Shown here piece after piece: positions 52,496-59,892 of a DNA stretch of 64,000 bases; the first letter of the stretch is position 1, and each line of letters starts with the position of its first letter. This DNA is from Shewanella corallii (GTDB taxonomy: Bacteria; Pseudomonadota; Gammaproteobacteria; Enterobacterales; Shewanellaceae), in NCBI RefSeq assembly GCF_023349125.1, contig NZ_JAKIKT010000004.1, forward strand, positions 62,001-126,000, read 5' to 3'. The translations under genes were made by a program, and so were the position numbers. The notes below the pieces were generated by a model. It was not told the origin of the DNA and made no database searches. It saw nothing but the letters and a program-made list of their open reading frames with translations.

Positions 52496-53071
52496 ATGGG
52501 ACATAATAATAAGAAAACCTTTATCAACTGGGCGGTGCTGTTTATCGCCTTTATGTTACTGCAACCTGTATGGTCCCTGCTGTTTCAACTGCCCCAATCC
52601 CTCTATGTGTTTACCGCTCTGGGAGATATGTGGAAATTCTACGATTTGAACGAATATGGCAGACCTATCGCCGGACTGGTCAATACTGTGGTTGTGGTAA
52701 TGCTGTACCTGCCAAAGTTCAGAAAACCGGCACTGATACTGGCAATGCTCCTTATAATTATGGCCCTGATTGGCCACGCAATGGTGGGAATACAACTCCC
52801 CACCTTTGGCGAGGCAGTGACCAGTGTGTATGGCATGATTCAAACCGGCGATCACTGGCAAGCAATAGATGAGGCACGCCGCAATGGATTCAGTCGCAAT
52901 ATGGTACTGCTGTCACCGTCGGGCTATGAACTGTATGTCCCCGAAGGCTACGACAACGGCCTGTCCGCCATTCTCTATCTGGTCGCCCTGATACTCGCCG
53001 CGTCAGTGCTTAATGCATTGCGTAGCACTGTCCAATCCCAGCCTCCAACACAAGAGGAGCAAACCCAATGA
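52496..53071 (+). CDS. Membrane protein of unknown function
   Basis: 191 residues from ATG 52496 (AAGG before it); a longer in-frame version from 52400 would run into the creD terminator area. About four membrane helices (7-27, 56-75, 80-100, 157-175) and a soluble loop about 105-150 with 'SPSGYELYVPEGYD'. No family recognised. Lies after creD but past its terminator, so it has its own promoter. Confidence 0.7.
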   Translation: MGHNNKKTFINWAVLFIAFMLLQPVWSLLFQLPQSLYVFTALGDMWKFYDLNEYGRPIAGLVNTVVVVMLYLPKFRKPALILAMLLIIMALIGHAMVGIQLPTFGEAVTSVYGMIQTGDHWQAIDEARRNGFSRNMVLLSPSGYELYVPEGYDNGLSAILYLVALILAASVLNALRSTVQSQPPTQEEQTQ

Positions 53072-53190
53072 GCAAAAATAAAAGCCAATAGACTGTTCAG
53101 GGTATTGAAGAGATCAAATGGCATTGCTATCAGCCGGCTGTTTAGTGGGATTTTCATTCTGGGGAATAATACCTGGGGGAAGAGTAAAAC

Positions 53191-53220
53191 AGCCCGGACT
53201 GAGCTAACTCAATCTGGGCT
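53191..53220 (-). terminator. Probable terminator after the glutaredoxin gene
   Basis: On the minus strand AGCCCAGATTGAG-TTAG-CTCAGTCCGGGCT then TGTTTTAC; long stem with one mismatch and one wobble, weak T-run. Confidence 0.6.
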
Positions 53221-53242
53221 GCTTGCAATTACATGACTGAAA

Positions 53243-53506
53243 TCAGGAAGCGAAATTTTTCCGCAGATAATGGATGATATCGTCCGATTCATACATCCAT
53301 TCAACCTTGCCATTGCCGTGATCTATCCTGAGACAGGGCACCATACTGCGTCCCCCTTCCTGCACCAGCGTCTGATAGGCAGAGCGATCATCATCAACAT
53401 CCACCAGCGCAATATCCAGGTTCATGGTTTTCATCGCCTCACGCACTTTTCTGCAAAATGGGCAGTATGCTTTGTGATACAGGCTGAGATCGTTCAAATC
53501 AGGCAT
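53243..53506 (-). CDS. Glutaredoxin
   Basis: 87 residues. 'LYHKAYCPFCRKVREAM' has the dithiol active site CPFC (C15, C18). 'SMVPCLRIDH' has the conserved cis-Pro (T/S-x-x-P) near 55-58, and 'MYESDDIIHYL' the glutathione-binding 'ESxxIxxYL'. A small thioredoxin-fold enzyme reducing disulfides with glutathione in the cytoplasm. Single gene. Confidence 0.93.
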   Translation of the reverse strand: MPDLNDLSLYHKAYCPFCRKVREAMKTMNLDIALVDVDDDRSAYQTLVQEGGRSMVPCLRIDHGNGKVEWMYESDDIIHYLRKNFAS

Positions 53507-53578
53507 AGGGATTCCTTTTTAGTAGTTATGATTGGATTTGACAGAAATTTGGAATATCAGACCAAGCTAACATGATTT

Positions 53579-53998
53579 TTATGACATAAAAGCAAAGAGT
53601 TCATCAATTCTCAGCAAACCATAGCCGCCATACTCAGGTAAACCTGAAACCACATACCGCATCTTCAATTCACCATCGCCGGACACATCAAAGATAATCA
53701 CCTGCCCCTGATTACCCACCAGCTGATAGAGCAAGGTACCGTCATGGTTAAGGGTAATATCACTCAGGAATCGCTCTTCACTGTCATCTTTAAAAGCCAA
53801 TAACTCCTTTAGCTACACTGTCACTGACTCACCAACAGAGAAACTCGAAATGTTGTCAGCGCCTCGGAGTTGAAGCACCCAACCCATCACGACCGAAATT
53901 CCAGCCTGGCCATACCGGTCTGCATGGGTAGCAATAAACCTAAAGGGGAATCCAATTTGCCTGAACACCACAAAGACGCAATAACAGCGCAATGACAA
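53579..53998 (-). pseudogene. Decayed gene, beta-propeller-like fragment with in-frame TAG
   Basis: Two short open stretches on the minus strand (53998-53813 and 53800-53579) are in the same frame, separated only by a TAG at 53815-53813 and five codons (LKELL). Read through, the 3-prime part 'FLSDITLNHDGTLLYQLVGN' and 'QVIIFDVSGDGELKMRYVV' look like one WD40/beta-propeller blade. No signal peptide or SD fits. I read it as the tail of a lost protein. The first 35 codons show no such pattern and may not belong. Confidence 0.5.
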
Positions 53999-54066
53999 TC
54001 AAACTCGCACAAACCGCTTAAATAAAATAAGTTGAGCTAACCAATGAAAATTGAATCGTTAGAAAT

Positions 54067-54960
54067 ATGCTGCTGATAATTTCAATAATATTGATTGCTG
54101 CACTGGGATATCTGGCTCAGTCTGTTGGCCTGTGTATGGTGCGGGGAGTGAGGGAAGCATCTAACGGCAGGCCAATGTTTTTAATAGCGATTATTTTCAG
54201 CGGCACACTTTCCTGGATATCAATATTAGTTGCGCAGCATCTGCAGATGCAAACCCCGTTTATCTCATTCAATCTCTCACTATGGGCAGTATTGGGCGGC
54301 CTGATATTTGGAATTGGCTCTGCCATCAATAATGGCTGTGGTGTCTCCACTATCAGCCGTTTGGCTCGTGGACATCTGGCCATGGCGGTGACTATCTGCG
54401 GCTGGTTGATGGGCTGGTTTCTGCTGGCAATGTTTGGCCCTGATATCCAGCCAGAACCTTTCGCTTTAACTGAAAGCAGGCATCTCGCGGGATTAGGGCT
54501 GCTAACGTGGGGGATAGTGGTTCTCAATATCAAAATAACACCTCGCAATCGTAAAGTTTGGCTAAGCATGCTCTTGATTGGTCTGATGGCCAGCATAGTC
54601 TTCCTGGCGGAGCCACACTGGACGCCCAGCGCCCTGCTTAGAGATATGAGCAGCTCACTGAGTGGAAACCGCAGCTGGCCTGAAACAAGTCGGTTCGCGC
54701 TGTTTCTGGCACTCCTGGGCGGCATGCTATTGGCCGCCTTCAAAGCCAGAAACTTCAAACTCCGCTATATCAACGGCAGACAGGCGGTTAAGCATCTGGC
54801 CGCTGGCGTTATGATGGGCATTGGAGCTGCGGTTGCCAGCGGCGGCAACGATACTCAACTGCTGTTGGCGTTGCCCTCGCTCTCACCGGCAGGCATGACT
54901 ACAGTTTTCTTTATCCTTTTGGGCATCTATTTGGGCAGAAGACTGATTTCAGAGCGCTAA
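54067..54960 (+). CDS. YeeE/YedE-family (sulfur transport type) membrane protein
   Basis: 297 residues with about nine membrane helices. The two family pore motifs occur: 'SVGLCMVRGVREA' near 19-31, 'GIGSAINNGCGVSTISRLARG' class segment near 80-100 (key Cys in NGCG) and 'GIGAAVASGGNDTQLLLALP' near 256-275, where the second repeat has Gly-Gly rather than Gly-Cys. E. coli YeeE imports thiosulfate through such Cys-lined constrictions; YedE is linked to selenium. No TusA/YeeD gene is adjacent. Substrate: a small sulfur compound, tentatively. Confidence 0.85.
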   Translation: MLLIISIILIAALGYLAQSVGLCMVRGVREASNGRPMFLIAIIFSGTLSWISILVAQHLQMQTPFISFNLSLWAVLGGLIFGIGSAINNGCGVSTISRLARGHLAMAVTICGWLMGWFLLAMFGPDIQPEPFALTESRHLAGLGLLTWGIVVLNIKITPRNRKVWLSMLLIGLMASIVFLAEPHWTPSALLRDMSSSLSGNRSWPETSRFALFLALLGGMLLAAFKARNFKLRYINGRQAVKHLAAGVMMGIGAAVASGGNDTQLLLALPSLSPAGMTTVFFILLGIYLGRRLISER

Positions 54961-55097
54961 CCCTAAGACTAAACGACTATTTTTCACAGCCAACGCCTTT
55001 CAGAAACAGACTTTAGCCCAATGTGATTGCACTGGAGTTCCTGCAATATTGGCACTGTCAGGACATGTATGTTCAATCAGAACTTAAGGCGGACAGG

Positions 55098-55949
55098 ATG
55101 TACGACATTAATCAACTTGAGTACAAAAGCGCAGGCTTATGTCCCACTTATGTGGCCCATCGTATCCTCAACCTCGATGAATACTTCTCCGTCTTTCAGG
55201 CACTTGCCAACAAACACCCGGAAGCTCGAATTCTCTGTACTCTGGACGACCAAAACCAGGCTGACTACACCAGTGGTCACTGTATCGACGCCAATGACCT
55301 TGATGAAATTTTACAGTCTGACTTAACGCAAATAGACAGGCTCAAATGGCAGGAAGAAGGGGTGACGCTGGAGCAATGGCTGGATCCTGACTACCCGGTT
55401 TACGACAAACTGAACTACCAGTTTTACTATCAGGCCAGTCACTTCCCTTTTCGGCTGCGCAACATTGAAAGCAAGGTGGATATGGAGGCCGGATTCAGCC
55501 GTTTTAATGAACGCAGTGGCGGCTTTTGGATGGATGAAACCCTGTATACCCTGAGCGAACTAAAGAATAATTATCGGGAGGACGACAACTCTCCGGCACT
55601 GGACAGTCGCAACCCGCCCGAATTTTCCGTGGTGCCGGTAGCACACGCCTATCAAACAATCGCCTGCTCACCTCAAAACTACTGGGCCGATGCACTCAAA
55701 CCATACGATATCTATTACATAGCCAGATACCTTGAAGACAACTTCGATATTCAGTTGGTTGCCATAGGCGCATCATTCATGGGTTTTTGGATTCCACAGC
55801 GACTCACTCAAGCCCAAAACTCTGCCATCGCAGCCACTATTATGAAGGTATACCACAAGGGGATCGCAGAAGGTTACGAGGCCAATCTGGCAGAGCAGAT
55901 CAGCCAACGCCTTAATGAAGAGCAGGTGTTCTTTTTAATTCACACCTGA
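55098..55949 (+). CDS. Soluble protein of unknown function
   Basis: 283 residues from ATG 55098, preceded by AAGGCGGACAGG; starts at GTG 55023 or ATG 55065 remain possible. Acidic, no membrane span or signal. Mostly mixed alpha/beta with no motif I know; 'FRLRNIESKVDMEAGFSRFN', 'DSRNPPEFSVVP' and 'LVAIGASFMGFWIPQRLT' are the most ordered-looking parts. No family assigned. Convergent with the hydrolase-like gene. Confidence 0.7.
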   Translation: MYDINQLEYKSAGLCPTYVAHRILNLDEYFSVFQALANKHPEARILCTLDDQNQADYTSGHCIDANDLDEILQSDLTQIDRLKWQEEGVTLEQWLDPDYPVYDKLNYQFYYQASHFPFRLRNIESKVDMEAGFSRFNERSGGFWMDETLYTLSELKNNYREDDNSPALDSRNPPEFSVVPVAHAYQTIACSPQNYWADALKPYDIYYIARYLEDNFDIQLVAIGASFMGFWIPQRLTQAQNSAIAATIMKVYHKGIAEGYEANLAEQISQRLNEEQVFFLIHT

Positions 55950-55983
55950 GCATTTCGTATAAACAAAAAGCCCGTAAGCACAC

Positions 55984-57015
55984 TCAGGTCAGCTGCTTGA
56001 GCTTGTGCTCCACCAGAGGATCATCCGGCACCAGTTGCTGCGCAACTTCCAACAGTTGAATCGCATCCTGCGGGAACTCATCCTGATGCTTAAGGGCAAT
56101 CTCAATCAAGGGCTGTACATCAATCTGAGCCTGATGCTCCTGTACATGCGCCTCTTTCTCATCAATCAGAATATTGTGAGCCTTACTCAGCAAGCCCAAA
56201 CGGTGCATTGAGTTGGCATTAGCTTTATTGAGACTCTGGTAGTAGTCCTCTTTAAAGCGCAGGGTTTTGGTTTGCTGGCGGAACTGGGCGATATCTATCT
56301 GCTGATGCTGCAAAAAATCCACAGCCACTTGCTTATAAAAGCCAAACTTATTCAGGTAACTGGCGTGAGTACCATGGCCCATACCAAACACTCTCAGGTG
56401 GGTCAGCTGCGGATAACGCTTAGCGTGCATGCGATCGATATGGTTGGTCGGGTCATAGATGATATAGCCCTTTGCATCACCCAGATCCAGGTCATGGTAG
56501 TCACCCTGCCAATCAAACTGCTGGGCCAAATCCGTACTTGATCTATCATCCCAGGGCACTAAATCTTTGTTCTTGGTGCTCACCGGGTGGAATAACAACA
56601 CCTGATCCAGCTTAAGCAGTTTGGCAAAAGCACCAATGGCAAAACCGCCCCGGCTCAGGCCATAACCCAGCTTGCACTCGAATGGCTCCAGCAGCGTGGA
56701 TAATTGTTCGAGGAAGAAGATTAAATTGCGACTGCGGAACCAATTGCTTTTACCCAGGTGCTGGAAGGCAATAATGTTCACTTTCTGCTTTTGGGCCAAA
56801 TGATAGCCCCAAGGGGCAAAATCCGGGTGTAAATCCTGCTCCTGAACATTAGTTCCGGCCGGGGAAAAGGTGAACAGCAAAGGTTTATTCAAATCAACAA
56901 ACTCATACTTAACAAAGACATCGTCAAGCAGATCGTCTCCCGACATAGGGAGCATTTGCTGTTGCTCTGAACGCGAGTGAGTTAACCACTCGTCTAACCA
57001 ATACAATAATTTCAT
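55984..57015 (-). CDS. Alpha/beta-hydrolase-like protein
   Basis: 343 residues from ATG 57015, ten bases after GGTGGG; a start at 57099 would add 28 residues. 'LGYGLSRGGFAIGAF' (about 142-156) is a nucleophile elbow of G-x-S-x-G form, and 'VFGMGHGTHASYL' (about 236-248) gives the expected late His. 'LLFTFSPAGTN' near 45-55 may be the oxyanion strand. A helical C-terminal part (about 270-343) resembles tetratricopeptide helices. Specific substrate unknown; related proteins occur near polysaccharide genes. Its promoter lies in the gap that also holds the end of the Cys-rich peptide gene. Confidence 0.65.
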   Translation of the reverse strand: MKLLYWLDEWLTHSRSEQQQMLPMSGDDLLDDVFVKYEFVDLNKPLLFTFSPAGTNVQEQDLHPDFAPWGYHLAQKQKVNIIAFQHLGKSNWFRSRNLIFFLEQLSTLLEPFECKLGYGLSRGGFAIGAFAKLLKLDQVLLFHPVSTKNKDLVPWDDRSSTDLAQQFDWQGDYHDLDLGDAKGYIIYDPTNHIDRMHAKRYPQLTHLRVFGMGHGTHASYLNKFGFYKQVAVDFLQHQQIDIAQFRQQTKTLRFKEDYYQSLNKANANSMHRLGLLSKAHNILIDEKEAHVQEHQAQIDVQPLIEIALKHQDEFPQDAIQLLEVAQQLVPDDPLVEHKLKQLT

Positions 57016-57196
57016 CTTACCCACCCTTGAAAACAACCGCGGAATTGTATCAAAGATAGCCGTTTGACGAAAATTTGGTTCGAATAGTGATAATTTCAAC
57101 TGGAACCATTTTAATACACAGAGGCTTCACCGGTTTCGGCTCATCACTGAAAAGAATCATCAACAACAACTTACATACCCAGACAGGCGATTAGGC

Positions 57197-57228
57197 CTGA
57201 GCATGCTCAGACCTTCAATTGGCCAATT
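57197..57228. repeat. Two adjacent perfect palindromes downstream of the Cys-rich peptide gene
   Basis: CTGAGCATGCTCAG (57197-57210) and AATTGGCCAATT (57217-57228). Either may be a protein-binding site for the hydrolase-like gene's promoter or an RNA hairpin at the end of the peptide transcript; no T-run follows. Confidence 0.6.
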
Positions 57229-57244
57229 AGAGTTCTTGAGGGGA

Positions 57245-57403
57245 TTAATTACGACAAAGGCCACAGGTATCCCAGTCGAAAAAGCAGGGCCATGAACAGC
57301 CATCACAGTTGCATATACCACATGAATTGCTCTCCAAAACTCCTCCAACGACTGACTCCAGCAGAGCCTCTTCAATCAGCTCAAATTTATCTTTGCTTTC
57401 CAT
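57245..57403 (-). CDS. Cys-rich 52-residue peptide with double-glycine leader (RiPP/bacteriocin precursor-like)
   Basis: Short gene with an excellent ribosome site (AGGAG, six bases before ATG 57403) and a TAA stop at 57245. The N-terminal half is an acidic amphipathic stretch, MESKDKFELIEEALLESVVGG, typical in form of double-glycine leaders that are cut by peptidase-containing transporters. The C-terminal part is Cys-rich: C28, C31, C33, C36, C40, C47 and C50 in the pattern CxxCxCxxCxxxCx6CxxC, with W38, W44 and two Phe. It could be a modified peptide, a disulfide-rich bacteriocin or a small metal-binding protein. No maturase or transporter gene is adjacent. It is read in a different frame from a longer, unsupported open frame at the same place. 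Confidence 0.7.
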   Translation of the reverse strand: MESKDKFELIEEALLESVVGGVLESNSCGICNCDGCSWPCFFDWDTCGLCRN

Positions 57404-57718
57404 TTTCTACTCCTGACAATATTGATAAATAACAGATAGGGGAAACGTGCCCCGTCGATCACTATTCAGCACCAGGAGATCACACTTAAACAGGGCTTAG
57501 TCGGGAGGAATTAAGGAAGTAGCGGGGAAATTCAAGAGGCAGAATCTAACTACAATCACTTGTTACAAAAATACTTTTTACTCAATTAACCCAACATCAG
57601 ATTTAACTCATTCAATGAGGACTTCCCCCTCTATTCCCCACCTTTGTGCTATTGAGACACAGCTGCTTGTTTCGTTAGTGTTTATAGCAATTCAGCTCTT
57701 TGCATTGAGGTATTTGTA
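57404..57718. other. Non-coding stretch between divergent peptide and exported-protein genes
   Basis: About 315 bp, AT-rich near both ends (TTATTTATCAATATT on the minus strand just upstream of the peptide; TTACAAAAATACTTTTTACTC near 57572). Should hold both promoters. No further small gene found. Confidence 0.5.
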
Positions 57719-59395
57719 TTGCTTAAGCCCCTGTTGCTCCTGTTGTTATCTGCAATCAGCCACATAAGTATTGCCATTGATTTCGACAAGGAAATTTATT
57801 TAGAGGAGTATCAGACCAGCGGGATATCTCTGGCAGATGGCAGTCATTGGCAGTACCAAACCCACTACCAACTGCCAATCAACCTTGATGCAGTAGAGCA
57901 ATACGCTCAGAACCACCGGCTGGAAATCACCATCCAGGAGCACACTTTCTCGAACCGCGGAGGCGGGGGTGGCTGTGGACACTCTCCGGTATGCGTTATC
58001 CTGCTGCCTGTCTATCTGCTGGATATGTTGTCAGCAGATGAAGTGACCCTGGATCAGGTCAGCTTTTTCCGTGATGGTCAGTGGGTGATGGATCTTCTGT
58101 ACGACAAGAGTGGTGGACACCTGGCAAGAATTCAGTCAGATACCCTGTCCATCGCATCCAGTAAGTTGCTGAGCAAAACCGTCATAGACTCCACAGATAA
58201 GGCTCCATTGGCGCTTTCCGGTGAATTGATAACCATACTGCCTCAGCTCCACTCGCAGGCTGAATTAAGCCAATTCAATACTGAAATATCACAGCTCAGA
58301 TCTCAGCTTGTCCATTCTCAACAGAAGCAGGTCCAGCAAAAACAGGCGATTGCCCTACTGAAGACAACAAAACTCACAGTGCCGCAATTTATGCCCCTGG
58401 CTGAACACTGGTGCAGCCTGAACGATAGCTTGATGAACTATGACCTCAGCAGTTCACCACAACAATTGCTCGAATACACGGCTGTCATTAGCCGAGGGGA
58501 CCAGGCCACCAAAATTCTTGATTGTGTTATCCAACATCCGGCTATCGACAACCGGGGAGAGCTGGATAGGCTGATTAATCTGCAGGAGCGCGCATTAACT
58601 CAGTGGGAAAGCTATCAAGCTTATGAATGGCATAACCAGGTCAGGGACTTCTTTACGGATTATTTCCCCCATAAAAGCACAGCAGCACTGACGCAAGCGC
58701 ATCCCTTGTTGAGTATTTATCAGCGCTGGTATCAAAGCGCTGAGATCTCATCCTCTGACTACATCAAGCTCGCTACCGAATATCAGGAAATCTCTGCCCC
58801 CCTGAGGCAGAAATTGACGATTTCTACTCCCAATGTGCTCAACGCCAGACTGACATTAGCCAGCCAGGGAAAGTACCCACCCCTGCCGACTCTTAAGCAG
58901 ATCCACCGCGCAGCTCCCACAATAGACAGCGAGCAGGCCAGGGCACTGGCAGAGCTTTATTGGCAAAATAACTACGAGATAGAGAGGTTCGCCTTTCTTC
59001 CAAGGCAGGATAAGGACTTCGAAAAACAAGCCTATATTCTCTCGCTGCTGGTGCCGCTCGCTGATGATGTACGCCGGACATTGCCAATACCACAAGGGGA
59101 TACCGACGCCCATATTGCGTGGCGAGTCGCCATGTTAAATCAGGAGGTAGAAGGTCTGGCTGAGCTGCTCGCCCTCAGACCAGCCTTGGATGATCGCAGC
59201 CCTGATAGGCCTGAGACTGTGTCCACCCGGGTTGATGAACAGGGCAACCCCACATACGCGGAATTGATTTGGCATGCATTGTCATTTAACCCAGAGCGAT
59301 ATCAACAGATACGGCATCAGCGAGAGCAATTAATGGAACAGCAAAAACAGGAGAGCTGGCAAGACAAAGGACGGGCAATATGGGAGCAACTTTGA
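57719..59395 (+). CDS. Exported protein of unknown function with Gly-rich Cys loop
   Basis: 558 residues, TTG start with GAGG nine bases upstream (weak). Signal peptide 'LLLLLLSAISHISIAI' (about 4-20). Residues about 75-100 contain 'RGGGGGCGHSPVCVILLPVY', five Gly then a Cys-His-Cys loop next to a hydrophobic run. A coiled-coil segment (about 180-220, 'SQLRSQLVHSQQKQVQQKQA') and a mainly helical rest follow. No family recognised. Divergent from the Cys-rich peptide gene. Confidence 0.7.
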   Translation: MLKPLLLLLLSAISHISIAIDFDKEIYLEEYQTSGISLADGSHWQYQTHYQLPINLDAVEQYAQNHRLEITIQEHTFSNRGGGGGCGHSPVCVILLPVYLLDMLSADEVTLDQVSFFRDGQWVMDLLYDKSGGHLARIQSDTLSIASSKLLSKTVIDSTDKAPLALSGELITILPQLHSQAELSQFNTEISQLRSQLVHSQQKQVQQKQAIALLKTTKLTVPQFMPLAEHWCSLNDSLMNYDLSSSPQQLLEYTAVISRGDQATKILDCVIQHPAIDNRGELDRLINLQERALTQWESYQAYEWHNQVRDFFTDYFPHKSTAALTQAHPLLSIYQRWYQSAEISSSDYIKLATEYQEISAPLRQKLTISTPNVLNARLTLASQGKYPPLPTLKQIHRAAPTIDSEQARALAELYWQNNYEIERFAFLPRQDKDFEKQAYILSLLVPLADDVRRTLPIPQGDTDAHIAWRVAMLNQEVEGLAELLALRPALDDRSPDRPETVSTRVDEQGNPTYAELIWHALSFNPERYQQIRHQREQLMEQQKQESWQDKGRAIWEQL

Positions 59396-59512
59396 TGAGG
59401 CGATGGATGTAACTTTGTTCATCATCTGCCTTCTTTGAACATAATCACATTTAAGCTTCTCAGCTTGCCGGACAATTCAGGCAATCTTCCAATACCCGTC
59501 AGCATAGAACTC

Positions 59513-59860
59513 ATGAAACTGGATAAGGTCACCACCAAGAAGCGTCGCTTGCGTAAAAAGCTCTTTCTGGGGGAGTTCCAGCAGCTGGGCATGCGTATTC
59601 ATTGCCAACTCAGCTGCCGGGATTTGGACTTAGTAGAACAGCTGCTGAATGACCTGATTGATATGATGCATGAGTACAAACTGCTTATCTGTGTCGATGC
59701 AGGTACAGATGAACTGAATGCGTTAATCTGGCCCGGCAGCAGTTACAGCTCAATCAGTGATACCGATAAACAACTGGTGCTCAACTGGCTTGAGCAACGC
59801 CCAGAGGTCAATGAGCTAAATGACCTTGGAACTCTGGACGTTCATCACGACCACTTTTAA
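59513..59860 (+). CDS. yggL: YggL-family (DUF469) protein
   Basis: 115 residues from ATG 59513, close to E. coli YggL (108); the longer in-frame version from TTG 59435 adds 26 residues not found in the family. 'KKRRLRKKLFLGEFQQLGM' (about 9-27) is the family hallmark ('RRLRKKLxxxEFQxLGF'), and the end 'VLNWLEQRPEVNELNDLGTL' matches. YggL binds the 50S ribosomal subunit in E. coli studies. The central part differs from the enteric protein. Single gene, facing uvrB. Confidence 0.8.
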   Translation: MKLDKVTTKKRRLRKKLFLGEFQQLGMRIHCQLSCRDLDLVEQLLNDLIDMMHEYKLLICVDAGTDELNALIWPGSSYSSISDTDKQLVLNWLEQRPEVNELNDLGTLDVHHDHF

Positions 59861-59892
59861 CGTCAAAACAATCAGATTCGCCGATTGTGGCG

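Noticed and set aside
57160..57375. 71-codon open frame on the minus strand over the Cys-rich peptide
   Set aside because: It begins at a TTG without SD and runs in a different frame from the 52-codon gene, which has a near-perfect SD and a Cys-rich product.
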